Shown: positions 42,120 through 51,401, numbered from the stretch's first letter. The stretch is DNA of 64,000 nucleotides from Bradyrhizobium sp. CB2312 (GCF_029714425.1 NZ_CP121668.1:4113501-4177500), one strand, 5' to 3'. Translations and numbers: made by a program. The notes: generated by a model not told the origin, from the sequence alone.

Positions 42120-42617
42120 ATGCGTCAAATGATTTCGGGACTGGTCGCGGCGGCTGCCGTGATGTTCGTCGCGACCGCGCCCGCCGCGGCCTGCGGCTTC
42201 ACCACCTGCGCGCCGATCGCACCGATCTATTCCGGCTGCAACACCGGCTGCGGTGGTTATGGATACGGTGGTGGTTATGGATACGGCTATGGCGCCTATG
42301 AGCGCCTCGCCGAGCCGACCACGCAGTATTATTACGTCAACCAGGGCCCGACCTATACCGGCCCGGGCGCCTTCGCGCCGTATCCGACCTATCGTGAGGA
42401 CGCGGTCGTTGCGCCCGCCAATTACGGCTATGGCTATGGCTATCGCGCCGCCGCCTATCCCTATCACCGCCCGTACTACCGTCCGTATCGCTACGGCTAC
42501 GGCCCCCGCTACGGCTACCTGCCGCGCACGCATTACGGCTACGCTCCGCGCTATGGCTACGCCCACCATTACGCGCCGTATTACGGCGGTCACCGCGTGC
42601 TACGCCGCTACTACTGA
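42120..42617 (+). CDS. Secreted Tyr/Gly-repeat protein
   Basis: A 165-residue protein. The signal peptide (MRQMISGLVAAAAVMFVATAPAAA) is followed by a Cys-rich start (CGFTTCAPIAPIYSGCNTGC) and then a low-complexity body dominated by YGY, GYG and RYGY units. Such proteins occur in many Rhizobiales envelopes. GGAGAG precedes the ATG. A good terminator follows. Confidence 0.78.
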   Translation: MRQMISGLVAAAAVMFVATAPAAACGFTTCAPIAPIYSGCNTGCGGYGYGGGYGYGYGAYERLAEPTTQYYYVNQGPTYTGPGAFAPYPTYREDAVVAPANYGYGYGYRAAAYPYHRPYYRPYRYGYGPRYGYLPRTHYGYAPRYGYAHHYAPYYGGHRVLRRYY

Positions 42618-42640
42618 TCTCTGATCCGTTGAACCAACGA

Positions 42641-42680
42641 AGCGCCCGTTCGCATGATGCGGACGGGCGTTTTGCTTTTC
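42641..42680 (+). terminator. Rho-independent terminator of the Tyr/Gly-repeat gene
   Basis: The stem CGCCCGT (42643-42649) / ACGGGCG (42663-42669) with an inner CGCA/TGCG pairing is followed by TTTTGCTTTTC. It lies 25 bases after the stop. Confidence 0.85.
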
Positions 42681-42817
42681 TGATGTGCGCGTGATCGCGA
42701 TCGGAATCGGTTTTGGCCGTCAGTCCGCCTACGCCTATCGGCTACGGCGTGCGCTCGCTTCGCTTATGATGTGCTGGGATGGCTTGCCTAGCCGAAGCTC
42801 GCGAAGCGAGTGAAGGC

Positions 42818-42903
42818 TGGTGGGGGAGGCAGGACTCGAACCTGCGAAGCCATGAGGCGGCTGATTTACAGTCAGCTCCCTTTGCCACTCGGGACACTCC
42901 CCC
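42818..42903 (-). tRNA. tRNA-Tyr (anticodon GUA)
   Basis: An 86-base class II tRNA on the minus strand. The acceptor stem GGGGGAG pairs with CTCCCCC, the anticodon loop is CTGTAAA with anticodon GTA, and there is a long variable arm (CCGCCTCATGGCTTCG). CCA is encoded (42818-42820). The rlmB gene lies 207 bases away on the other strand. Confidence 0.95.
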
Positions 42904-43110
42904 GCTCGACGGCAGCACAATCGGGCCGGACCTTGCCGGCGGACCGAAGACGGCCATGGAACGTGAAGGCCGCGACAGCCCGGATGGGGGCGCGACCGGG
43001 CGCGTTTATGGGCGAAGCGGTGGGGCAAAGTCAACCGAGGCGAACAGCTAAAATCGCCTCCATTCGCACCCAAATTGCCATATTCCGGGACCCGTGACAC
43101 AAGCGAGCCC

Positions 43111-43938
43111 ATGAAGGATCGAAAATTTGCACCGAAAGGCCCGCGCGGCGGGGCTAAGCCCTTCAACCGGCCCGGAAAATCGGCCCGCGGCCCGTCCTGG
43201 CGCGACCGCGACTCGCACGCCGACGGGCCCGTCATCCTGTATGGCTGGCACACCGTCACCATGGCGCTGGCTAATCCGGCGCGGCGGATCCGCAAGCTGA
43301 CGCTGACCGAGAACGCCGCCCGGCGGCTCGCGGAAGAGAACATCGAGACCCGTGTTGCGCCTGAGATCGTCCGGCCCCAGGAGATCGACCGTCTGCTGTC
43401 GCCGGACGCCGTGCATCAGGGCCTGCTCGCGGAAGCCGATCCGCTGCCTTCGCCTGATATCGAGACCCTGAAGCAGGAAGGCGTGGTGCTGGTGCTCGAC
43501 CAGATCACCGATCCGCACAATGTGGGCGCCATCCTGCGCTCGGCCGCGGCCTTCGCGGTCAAGGCGATCGTCACCACCGCGCGCCACAGTCCGGAGGCGA
43601 CAGGCGTGCTGGCGAAAGCCGCCTCGGGCGCGCTGGAGCTGGTTCCGATGGTGACGGTGCAAAACCTCGCCCGTGCGCTCACTGCGCTGAACGAACGCGG
43701 CTTCCAGACTGTCGGCCTCGACAGCGAGGGCACCGAGAACCTTTCGGACGTCGCGCTGCGCGAGCCGCTTGCGCTGGTGCTGGGCGCCGAAGGCAAGGGC
43801 CTCAGGCAATTGACCCGCGAGACCTGCAGCGTCGTGGCGCGGCTCGACATGCCCGGCGAGATCAAGAGCCTCAACGTCTCGAATGCCGCCGTGCTCTCGC
43901 TCTATGTCGGCGCAAGCCGGCTCGGGCTGATGAAGTAG
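43111..43938 (+). CDS. rlmB: 23S rRNA 2'-O-methyltransferase RlmB
   Basis: A 275-residue SpoU-family methyltransferase that modifies G2251 of 23S rRNA. The start is MKDRKFAPKGPRGGAKPFNR, a basic rRNA-binding tail. The N-terminal substrate-binding domain shows ILYGWHTVTMALANP; the SPOUT knot carries motif 1 LDQITDPHNVGAILRSAAAF, motif 2 LALVLGAEGKGLRQL, and motif 3 EIKSLNVSNAAVLSLY. All three are intact. Confidence 0.95.
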   Translation: MKDRKFAPKGPRGGAKPFNRPGKSARGPSWRDRDSHADGPVILYGWHTVTMALANPARRIRKLTLTENAARRLAEENIETRVAPEIVRPQEIDRLLSPDAVHQGLLAEADPLPSPDIETLKQEGVVLVLDQITDPHNVGAILRSAAAFAVKAIVTTARHSPEATGVLAKAASGALELVPMVTVQNLARALTALNERGFQTVGLDSEGTENLSDVALREPLALVLGAEGKGLRQLTRETCSVVARLDMPGEIKSLNVSNAAVLSLYVGASRLGLMK

Positions 43939-43953
43939 CGGCTGCCTCGACCG

Positions 43954-44985
43954 CTACGCCATCATCTCCCGCACCAGCGGCACCACCTTCCGCCCGTAGA
44001 GATCGATGCTCTTCATCAGCTTCTCGTGCGGCAGGGGGCCGGCCGAATATTTCAGCTGGAACCGCGAAATACGAAGCGCCTTCGCGGTCTTCGCGATCTT
44101 GCGCGCCACCGTCTCCGGTGAGCCGACATAGAGCGAGCCGTGCTCGGCCTCGCTGACGAACTCGTCGCGCCCCATCGGCGGCCAGCCGCGCTCCTTGCCG
44201 ATGCGGTCGCGCATGGCCTTGTAATCGGGCCACAGCTCCTCGCGCGCCTGCTCATCGGTTTCGGCCACGTAGCCGGGCGAGTGCACCCCGATCGGCTGTA
44301 CGGGCCGGCCGAACTCCTTGAAGGCGCGGTGATAGAGATCGACATAGGGCGCAAAGCGCTCGGGATCGCCGCCGATGATCGCGAGCATCAAGGGCAGGTC
44401 GTAATGCGCGGCGCGCACCACCGATTGCGGGCTGCCACCGACGCCGATCCAGGTCTTCAGCCGGCCGTTCTCGACCGGCGGATAGACCAGCTGATCCTTC
44501 AGAGGCGGACGCAGCTTGCCTTGCCAGGTCACCGGCTGCTGCGACAGCAGCGCGGCGAACAGATCGAGCTTCTCCTCGAACAGCTCCTCGTATTTGCGCA
44601 AGTCGAAGCCGAACAGCGGGAAGGATTCGGTGAACGAGCCGCGGCCGAGGATCACCTCGGCGCGCCCGTTCGAGAGCGCGTCCAGCGTCGCAAAGCGCTG
44701 GAACACGCGGATCGGATCGTCCGAGCTCAGCACCGTCACGGCCGAACCGAGATGGATGCGCTTCGTGCGCGCGGCGGCCGCCGCGAGCACGGTCTCGGGC
44801 GACGAGATCGCGAAATCGGCGCGGTGATGCTCGCCGAGCCCGATGAAGTCGAGGCCGAGCTCGTCGGCCAGCACGGCTTCGTCGACGACGTTGCGGATCA
44901 CCTGCGCGTGCGGAAGCATGGCGCCCGAGGCGTCCTTGGTGACGTCACCAAAGGTATCCAGTCCGAATTCAAGCGGTGCGGTCAT
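43954..44985 (-). CDS. Luciferase-like (LLM class) flavin-dependent oxidoreductase
   Basis: A 343-residue TIM-barrel monooxygenase of the bacterial luciferase superfamily. Family segments are FGLDTFGDV at the first strand, LDFIGLGEHHRADFAISSPE, RTKRIHLGSAVTVLSSDDPI, and GRAEVILGRGSFTESFPLFG. It uses reduced FMN supplied by a separate reductase. It belongs to the group sometimes annotated as alkanal monooxygenase-like; substrate unknown. It converges on rlmB with 15 bases between. Confidence 0.9.
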   Translation of the reverse strand: MTAPLEFGLDTFGDVTKDASGAMLPHAQVIRNVVDEAVLADELGLDFIGLGEHHRADFAISSPETVLAAAAARTKRIHLGSAVTVLSSDDPIRVFQRFATLDALSNGRAEVILGRGSFTESFPLFGFDLRKYEELFEEKLDLFAALLSQQPVTWQGKLRPPLKDQLVYPPVENGRLKTWIGVGGSPQSVVRAAHYDLPLMLAIIGGDPERFAPYVDLYHRAFKEFGRPVQPIGVHSPGYVAETDEQAREELWPDYKAMRDRIGKERGWPPMGRDEFVSEAEHGSLYVGSPETVARKIAKTAKALRISRFQLKYSAGPLPHEKLMKSIDLYGRKVVPLVREMMA

Positions 44986-45130
44986 AGGTGAGATCTCTGC
45001 GGGGGGCTTGCTGTCACGGTGGGGCGTCGTTTTGCGGTGGAGCTAGGCCGCATGGGGCGGCGCAACAATGCTGCTCTGAGAAACCCACCGTTTCCGCTTT
45101 GTCACCGGTTTCGGGCTTGTATCCGCGTGC

Positions 45131-46054
45131 TCAGTCGGACTCGGCGAACATCTCGACCAGGGTCTCGCGCAGCCAGCGCTGGGCCGGTACCGTATCGTTG
45201 CGTTGGTGCCAGAACAGGCTGACAACGCGAGGCGGCGCTTCCAGGGGAAGCGGCATGGCGTGCAGAAGCGGCGCGTGCCTTGATTGCGAGCGCAGGTCGC
45301 TCGGGAGCACGGCGATCAGATCGGACTGGCGCACGACCTCGTAGGCGGCGCTGTAGTGATTGACGGTCGCGACCAGGTTGCGCGACAGCCCGCGCGAAGC
45401 CAGGAAGAGGTCGTAGGACGGCATGGTCTTGCCCGCGAGGCTCACGTCGACATGGCCCGCGTTCAGGAAGGTCCGCGTGCCCAGCCGTTTCTGGGCGGCG
45501 AGCGGATGGCCGCGCCGCATGAAGCAGGCATACTCGACCGTCCACAGCGAGCGCGAGCGAATGGCGGCCGGTTGCTGCGCCTCGTTGACATAGACGCTGA
45601 GCACGCAATCGACCCTGTTGTCCTCGAGCTGGTCGGCAATCTCGACGACGGTATTGGGCACGGTGTGGACGCGCGATTTCGGCGCAACCTTGCCGAGATG
45701 GCCGAGCAGGTTCGGCATCACCAGCGAGGAGACGTAGTCCGACATCGACAGGCTGAATTCGGTCTGCGCACGTGCGGGATCGAACACCTGCTCGTCGAGC
45801 GCGCCGCGCACGCTTTCCAGCGCCTCGCCGATCGGCTCCCACAGCACCACGGCGCGCTGGGTCGGGCGGATGCCGGTGCCGGCTCGCACGAACAGGGGAT
45901 CGCCGAGCGCGTCGCGCAGCCGCGCCAGCGCGTTGCTGACCGCGGGCTGGGTCATCCGCAGCGCATTCGCCGCGCGCGTGACGCTGCCCTCGGTCATCAG
46001 CGCCTCGAAGACTTTCAGGAGGTTGAGGTCGAGCGCGCGGAACGACAAAGACAT
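45131..46054 (-). CDS. LysR-family transcriptional regulator
   Basis: A 307-residue LysR-type regulator. The winged helix is RALDLNLLKVFEALMTEGSV, TRAANALRMTQPAVSNALAR and LRDALGDPLFVRAGTGIRPT. The C-terminal two-lobe effector domain (from about 90) has the NodD/LinR-like layout seen in regulators of aromatic degradation. It is divergent from the MFS-GAF-amidohydrolase operon, which it should control in response to the transported compound or a derivative. Confidence 0.92.
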   Translation of the reverse strand: MSLSFRALDLNLLKVFEALMTEGSVTRAANALRMTQPAVSNALARLRDALGDPLFVRAGTGIRPTQRAVVLWEPIGEALESVRGALDEQVFDPARAQTEFSLSMSDYVSSLVMPNLLGHLGKVAPKSRVHTVPNTVVEIADQLEDNRVDCVLSVYVNEAQQPAAIRSRSLWTVEYACFMRRGHPLAAQKRLGTRTFLNAGHVDVSLAGKTMPSYDLFLASRGLSRNLVATVNHYSAAYEVVRQSDLIAVLPSDLRSQSRHAPLLHAMPLPLEAPPRVVSLFWHQRNDTVPAQRWLRETLVEMFAESD

Positions 46055-46166
46055 TCACCATGGTGATATATCAGATCATGATTATAAATTATGACGATAA
46101 TGTCACTTTGTCTATGGTTCCCTCCCGAGCGGCGCGCCGGGCCCGTGACATCAGAGGGGGACTTTC
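46055..46166. promoter_or_regulatory. LysR/MFS divergent promoter region
   Basis: A perfect 12-bp palindrome, TCACCATGGTGA (46055-46066), abuts the lysR start. A second, ATCATGAT (46075-46082), sits inside an AT-rich patch that reads to about 46115. The patch is likely to hold both promoters and the LysR site, but a clear T-N11-A motif was not fixed. Confidence 0.45.
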
Positions 46167-47522
46167 ATGTCGATGATATCGGCGCGCATTGAGCGCCTTC
46201 CGTTCGCACGCTTCCACACGCATCTGCTGCTGATGGGCGGGCTCGGCTACATGTTCGACGCGATGGACGCGGCGGTGCTGGCCTTCATCCTGCCGGTGCT
46301 GCGCACGGCGTGGAATTTGTCGAGCGTTCAGATCGGCGTGCTCGGCAGCAGCACCTATATCGGCTTCCTGTTCGGCGCGTTGCTGGCGGGCACGCTGGGC
46401 GACTTGATCGGCCGCCGCGCGGTAATGATGTCTGCGCTGGCGCTGTATTGCGCGGCATCGATCGTCAGCGCGATGGTCGACACATGGCCTTCCTTCTTCG
46501 CCGCGCGCGTCGTCGCCGGCATGGGCACCGGCGCGGAGAGCGCGATCATCGCGCCTTATCTCGCGGAGTTCGTGGCGCGGCGTTACCGCGGCAGCTTCAC
46601 CGGCGCTCTGGCCGGATTCTTCTCCTTCGGCTTCGTCGCCGCGGCGTTGCTCGGCTACTTCATCGTGCCCGCCTCCGACAACGGCTGGCGCATCGTGCTG
46701 GTGATCACGGCGGTGCCGGTCGTCATGCTGCTGTGGTGGCGCCGGGCGCTGCCGGAATCGCCGCGCTGGCTCGAGAGCCGGGGCAGGGGCAAGGAAGCCG
46801 AAGCCTTGCTCGACAGGATCGAGGCGGGCTTTGCGCGCGAGGGGCATGTCCTGCCGCAGCCGGTCGTCGAAGCAACAGTGCCGGCCGCCGGCGGGACGCT
46901 GCTCGCCAATTTCGCCGCGCTGCTCGCTGGCCGGCAGGCGCGCATCACCATCATGACCTGGATCATGTGGCTTGCGATTACCTTCAGCTACTATTCCTTC
47001 TTCGTCTGGATTCCCGGCCTGCTGGTCCAGAACGGCATGAGCATCACCAAGAGCTTTGCCTATTCGATCGCGATCTATTGCGCGCAGATCCCCGGCTATT
47101 TCAGCGCCGCGTATTTCAACGAGCGCATTGGCCGGCAGGCGACGATTGCGTCCTACATGCTGCTCGGCGGCGTCAGTGCGCTGGGGCTCGCCTTCGCGCA
47201 GAGCGACCAGCAGATCATGGCGGCGGGAATCTTCCTGTCTCTGTTCATGAACGGCACCTATGCGGGCGTCTATGCCTACACCGCCGAGGTGTTCCCGACG
47301 CCGGTCAGGACCACGGGCGCAGGCCTTGCGTCGGCGATCGGCCGTATCGGCGCGATCGTCTCGCCGATTCTGGTCGGCTATCTCTACCCGAGCTTCGGCT
47401 TTGCCGGCGTGTTCGGCGTTACCACCACCGTGCTGCTGCTCGGGGCCGTCACCGTCGTGCTGATGGGCGTGCCGACCCGCGGCCGTTCGCTGGAAGAGAT
47501 TGCCGCGGGTGAAGTGGCATGA
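46167..47522 (+). CDS. MFS transporter (sugar-porter/AAHS-like)
   Basis: A 451-residue, 12-helix transporter. Signature segments are GLGYMFDAMDAAVLAFILPV in helix 1, GTLGDLIGRRAVMMSALALY in loop 2-3, ARVVAGMGTGAESAIIAPYL in helix 4, and RRALPESPRWLESRGRGKEA in the central loop, the PESPRWL motif of the sugar-porter/aromatic-acid:H+ symporter group. With the LysR regulator and the amidohydrolase it forms a catabolic uptake cassette. The substrate is probably a small organic compound with an amide or ring bond. Confidence 0.9.
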   Translation: MSMISARIERLPFARFHTHLLLMGGLGYMFDAMDAAVLAFILPVLRTAWNLSSVQIGVLGSSTYIGFLFGALLAGTLGDLIGRRAVMMSALALYCAASIVSAMVDTWPSFFAARVVAGMGTGAESAIIAPYLAEFVARRYRGSFTGALAGFFSFGFVAAALLGYFIVPASDNGWRIVLVITAVPVVMLLWWRRALPESPRWLESRGRGKEAEALLDRIEAGFAREGHVLPQPVVEATVPAAGGTLLANFAALLAGRQARITIMTWIMWLAITFSYYSFFVWIPGLLVQNGMSITKSFAYSIAIYCAQIPGYFSAAYFNERIGRQATIASYMLLGGVSALGLAFAQSDQQIMAAGIFLSLFMNGTYAGVYAYTAEVFPTPVRTTGAGLASAIGRIGAIVSPILVGYLYPSFGFAGVFGVTTTVLLLGAVTVVLMGVPTRGRSLEEIAAGEVA

Positions 47523-48022
47523 CGCCGACGAAATCCAAGGCCGATCCGCTCCTCTGCGCCGTCGCGGCGGCGCAGAGCAGGGCGGACCAGCCGGATGCGC
47601 TGTTCGCGGCGCTGGACCAGGCCGTGAAGTCGGCGATCGGGCACAAGCTGTTCACGATCCTGACCTATGATGGCAACAGCGGCGATGCGGCGCGGATCTA
47701 TTCCAATCTCCCCGGGCCTTACCCGACGGGCGGGCGCAAGCGCCTCGCGCCGGGGCCTTGGACCGAGGCCGTGCTCGACCGCGGCGAGGCCTATATCGGC
47801 CGCACCCGGGATGATCTGCGCGCCGTCTTCCCTGATCACGAGCTGATCGCTTCGCTCGGTTGCGAGAGTGTGCTCAACATGCCCGTGCGCTGGCGCGGGC
47901 GCACGCTCGGCTCGCTGAATCTGCTTCACGAGGCGGGGTGGTACGGCGAAGATGATGTCGCCGCGTGCCTTCCCTTTGCCCAGCTCACCCTGCCGGCGCT
48001 GCTCGCGCCGGCCCACCTCTGA
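47519..48022 (+). CDS. GAF-domain protein
   Basis: A 167-residue protein that is almost entirely one GAF domain: FAALDQAVKSAIGHKLFTIL at the start, then IYSNLPGPYPTGGRKRLAPG and ESVLNMPVRWRGRTLGSLNL, the core strands. It overlaps the MFS stop by ATGA. GAF domains bind small molecules, so it may sense or carry the transported compound rather than act as an enzyme. Similar stand-alone GAF proteins accompany amidohydrolases in other Rhizobiales. Confidence 0.85.
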   Translation: MTPTKSKADPLLCAVAAAQSRADQPDALFAALDQAVKSAIGHKLFTILTYDGNSGDAARIYSNLPGPYPTGGRKRLAPGPWTEAVLDRGEAYIGRTRDDLRAVFPDHELIASLGCESVLNMPVRWRGRTLGSLNLLHEAGWYGEDDVAACLPFAQLTLPALLAPAHL

Positions 48023-48035
48023 CAGGACGGTCGCG

Positions 48036-49283
48036 ATGCCAAGCATCCTCTTCAAGAACGCCGCACTGCTTGATCCGCTTCAGCCGGAATTGCTGGAGGG
48101 GCACCATGTGCTGGTCGAGGACAACCTGATCAAAGAGATCGCCGACCGGCCGATCCAGGCCAGCGCCGACCGCACCATCGATCTGAAGGGCAAGACGCTG
48201 ATGCCGGGCCTGATCGACCTGCATGTGCACGCGATCGCGGTCGAGCTCAACCTGGCGCAACAGGTGCACATGCCGAACGTGCTGGTGACGTTGCGCTCGA
48301 CGCTGCTGCTGCGCGGGATGCTGCGGCGTGGCTTCACCACCGTGCGCGATGCCGGCGGCGCCGGCCACGCGCTGAAGCAGGCGATCGACACCGGCCTGAC
48401 CGATGGCCCGCGCCTGTTCGTCTCCGGCCGCGCGCTCAGCCAGACCGGCGGCCACGGCGATATGCGGGCGCGTTCGGACTATCTCGCGAGCGACGCACCC
48501 TGTCCATGCTGCGTACGTGTCGGCGCGCTGGCGCGCGTTGCTGACGGCGTCGACGGCGTGCGCAAGGCTGCGCGCGAAGAACTGCAGATGGGGGCCGACC
48601 AGATCAAGATCATGGCCTCCGGCGGCGTGGCGTCGCCGACCGATCCGGTTGGTGCCTTCGGCTACTCCGAGGACGAGATCCGCGCCATCGTCGAGGAAGC
48701 GCGCGGGCGCCAGACCTATGTGCTTGCCCATGCCTACACCGCTGCCGCCATCGAGCGCGCGGTTCGCTGCGGTGTGCGCACCATCGAGCATGGCAATCTG
48801 GTCGATGCGCCGACCGCGCGGCTGATGGCCGAGAAGGGCGCCTATGTGGTGCCGACGCTCGTCACCTATGAGGCGCTGGCCAATGAAGGCGCTCAATACG
48901 GCCTGCCGCCGGAGAGCGTGGCCAAGATCGCCGACGTCCGCGACGCCGGCCTGCGCTCGCTTGCGATCTATCGCGACGCCGGCGTGAAGATGGGGTTCGG
49001 CAGCGATCTGCTCGGACCGTCCCAGCGCCTGCAGAGCGACGAGTTTCGCATTCGTGCCGAGATCCTCGGCCCGCGCGCCGTCATTGCCAGCGCGACATTG
49101 ATCGGCGCCGAAGTGCTCGGCATGGAAGGCAAGCTCGGCCGGATTGCGCCCGAAGCCATCGCGGACCTGCTGGTGGTCGACGGCAATCCGCTGCGCGATG
49201 TCGCCTGCCTGCTTGGCCAGGGCGAGCACATCCCAATGGTGATGAAGGCCGGCAAGGTCCAGTTCGACAGGCTCAACGCCTAA
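48036..49283 (+). CDS. Amidohydrolase family protein
   Basis: A 415-residue metal-dependent hydrolase of the imidazolonepropionase/Xaa-Pro dipeptidase subgroup. The first metal motif is LIDLHVHAIAVELN (His63, His65). The bridging lysine is in ADQIKIMASGGVASP. Metal His residues are in VLAHAYTA and TIEHGNLVD, and the catalytic Asp is in MGFGSDLLGP. ATG 48036 has AGGACGG upstream. It is the third gene of the LysR-controlled operon and probably opens an amide or lactam bond in the imported compound. Its TAA stop lies inside a copy of the intergenic repeat. Confidence 0.92.
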   Translation: MPSILFKNAALLDPLQPELLEGHHVLVEDNLIKEIADRPIQASADRTIDLKGKTLMPGLIDLHVHAIAVELNLAQQVHMPNVLVTLRSTLLLRGMLRRGFTTVRDAGGAGHALKQAIDTGLTDGPRLFVSGRALSQTGGHGDMRARSDYLASDAPCPCCVRVGALARVADGVDGVRKAAREELQMGADQIKIMASGGVASPTDPVGAFGYSEDEIRAIVEEARGRQTYVLAHAYTAAAIERAVRCGVRTIEHGNLVDAPTARLMAEKGAYVVPTLVTYEALANEGAQYGLPPESVAKIADVRDAGLRSLAIYRDAGVKMGFGSDLLGPSQRLQSDEFRIRAEILGPRAVIASATLIGAEVLGMEGKLGRIAPEAIADLLVVDGNPLRDVACLLGQGEHIPMVMKAGKVQFDRLNA

Positions 49284-49338
49284 AGCGTTTTCAAGCGAAG
49301 TGGATACCGGTTCGCGTAAAGAAAACGCGTCAAAAAAG
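49281..49338. repeat. Truncated copy of the CTAGAGCGTTTTCG repeat
   Basis: The sequence TAAAGCGTTTTCAAGCGAAG to GAAAACGCGTCAAAA matches the left part of the 32568-32674 element with several changes. The right inverted end is missing. The stop codon of the amidohydrolase is formed by the first bases of the repeat (TAAAGC in place of TAGAGC). Confidence 0.75.
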
Positions 49339-49343
49339 CGTAG

Positions 49344-51401
49344 CTACCGCCACATGCCCCGCATCTTCGCCCCGATGTCGATCTTCGGGCCCTGCGCCGC
49401 GCTGCGGGCCGCGCCTGCGGCGGCCTTCGGCCAGGCGGTGCGCTCGAACAGATAGACCAGGGATTCCGGGATGAAGCGGGTGCGCGAGGCGTAGACGTGG
49501 CGGTCGCCCTTGGCTTGCTGGCCGTGGGTGAAGAAGCGCTGCGGCACCACGAGGTGCAGATCGTCCTTGGCACGCGTCATCGCGACATAGAGCAGGCGGC
49601 GCTCCTCCTCAATCTCGGCGCTGGTCCCGGCGCCGAGGTCCGAGGGCATGCAGCCGTCGACGACGTTGAGCACGAACACCGACTTCCACTCCTGGCCCTT
49701 GGCGGAGTGGATGGTCGAGAGGATCAGATAGTCTTCGTCGCGCAAGGGAGGCCCGGACTTGTCGCTGGTCACATCCGGCGGATCGAGCGTGAGCTCGGTC
49801 AAGAATTTCTCGCGCGAGGAATAGCCGCTCGCGATCTGCTCGAGCTGCATCAGGTCGGCGCGGCGCGTCTCGGAATCCTCGTGGATGCGGTCGAGATGCG
49901 GCTCGTACCAGAGCCGCACGCGCTCGAGGTCGGCCGGCCATTCCGAATAGCGCAGATTCTGGGTCGCGCGGACGAAGTCGGTCCAGTCCGCGCCCGTGCG
50001 CGGCGGTACCGGAAGCTGGCTGAGCGTGTGCAGCGGGTCGGTACTTTCGGCCATCTGGTCGAGCACGCGCTGCGCGGTCGCAGGCCCGATGCCCGGCAAG
50101 AGGTGCAGGATGCGGAAGCCTGCGACGCGGTCACGCGGATTCTCGGCAAAGCGCAGCAAGGCCAGCACGTCCTTGACGTGTGCGGCGTCGAGGAATTTCA
50201 GTCCGCCGAATTTCACAAACGGGATGTTGCGGCGAGTGAGCTCGATTTCCAGCGGGCCCGAATGCGAGGACGTCCGGAACAGCACCGCCTGGTGCTTGAG
50301 CAGCGCGCCTTGCTCGCGGTTGGCCAGCACCTGTTCGACGATGTAGCGGGCCTGGTCGGCCTCGCCATGCACGGTGACGAGCTGCGGCTTCTGCCCGGCG
50401 CTACGGTCAGTCCAGAGATTCTTGGTGAAGCGCTCCCGCGCCAGTCCAATGACGCCGTTGGCCGCCGCCAGCACGGCTTGCGTCGAGCGGTAATTGCGGT
50501 CGAGCGTGATCATCTCCGCGCGCGGCGAGAAGCTCTGGGGAAACTCCAGGATGTTGCGCACGGTCGCGGCGCGGAACGAGTAGATCGACTGCGCGTCGTC
50601 GCCGACCACGGTGAGCCCGCACCCGTCAGGCTTGAGCGCCAGCAGGATCGAGGATTGCAGGCGGTTGGTGTCCTGATATTCGTCGACCAGCACGTGATCG
50701 AAGCGGCCGCCGATCTCCTCGGCGATCAGCGCATCGCTCATCATCTGCGACCAGTAGAGCAGGAGATCGTCGTAATCGAGCACGTGCTGGGCCTGCTTGG
50801 CCTCGATGTAAGCGGCGAACAGGCCTTTCAGCTCCGCGGCCCAGCCGGCGCACCAGGGATAATGTTGCCCGAGCACCTTCTCGATCTCCATCTCGGCATT
50901 GACGCAGCGCGAATAGATCGACAGGCAGGTGCCCTTGGCCGGAAAGCGGCTCTCGGTTTTCGACAGGCCGCGCTCGTGCCGCACCAGATTCATCAGGTCG
51001 GCGGAATCCTCGCGGTCGTGGATGGTGAAGGCGGGATCGACGCCGATCCGCTCGGCATATTCGCGCAAGAGCCGCGCGCCGATGCCATGGAATGTGCCGG
51101 CCCAGGTCAGCGCATCGCGCATGATGGCGGCGTTGTTCTCGCCCAGCACCTTGCGCGCGATGCGCTCGACCCGGCCGGCCATCTCGGCCGCGGCGCGGCG
51201 CGAGAACGTCATCAGGAGGATGCGGCGCGGATCGGCGCCCGCGACGATCAGATGTGCGACGCGGTGCGCCAGCGTGTTGGTCTTGCCGGAGCCCGCGCCG
51301 GCGATGACGAGCAGGGGAGCGCCGACAGTCGCGCCATCGGCCACGCCATGCTCGACGGCGCGGCGCTGCTCCGCATTGAGCGTGTCCAGATATGTCGCCA
51401 C
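49344..51401 (-). CDS. UvrD/Rep-family superfamily I DNA helicase
   Basis: A 685-residue helicase. The start was placed at GTG 51401 (MATYLDTLNAEQRRAV), because the upstream 31 codons do not match the family. Motifs in order: Q motif LDTLNAEQRRAVEH, Walker A GAGSGKT at 35-41, Ia TFSRRAAAEM, II VDEYQDTN, III VVGDDAQSIYSFRAA, IV LDRNYRS, V TIHSAKGQEW, and VI YVAMTRAKDDL. All are intact. It has the domain size of UvrD/PcrA rather than AddA/RecB. It could be the housekeeping UvrD or a paralogue; the window does not decide. Confidence 0.92.
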   Translation of the reverse strand: MATYLDTLNAEQRRAVEHGVADGATVGAPLLVIAGAGSGKTNTLAHRVAHLIVAGADPRRILLMTFSRRAAAEMAGRVERIARKVLGENNAAIMRDALTWAGTFHGIGARLLREYAERIGVDPAFTIHDREDSADLMNLVRHERGLSKTESRFPAKGTCLSIYSRCVNAEMEIEKVLGQHYPWCAGWAAELKGLFAAYIEAKQAQHVLDYDDLLLYWSQMMSDALIAEEIGGRFDHVLVDEYQDTNRLQSSILLALKPDGCGLTVVGDDAQSIYSFRAATVRNILEFPQSFSPRAEMITLDRNYRSTQAVLAAANGVIGLARERFTKNLWTDRSAGQKPQLVTVHGEADQARYIVEQVLANREQGALLKHQAVLFRTSSHSGPLEIELTRRNIPFVKFGGLKFLDAAHVKDVLALLRFAENPRDRVAGFRILHLLPGIGPATAQRVLDQMAESTDPLHTLSQLPVPPRTGADWTDFVRATQNLRYSEWPADLERVRLWYEPHLDRIHEDSETRRADLMQLEQIASGYSSREKFLTELTLDPPDVTSDKSGPPLRDEDYLILSTIHSAKGQEWKSVFVLNVVDGCMPSDLGAGTSAEIEEERRLLYVAMTRAKDDLHLVVPQRFFTHGQQAKGDRHVYASRTRFIPESLVYLFERTAWPKAAAGAARSAAQGPKIDIGAKMRGMWR

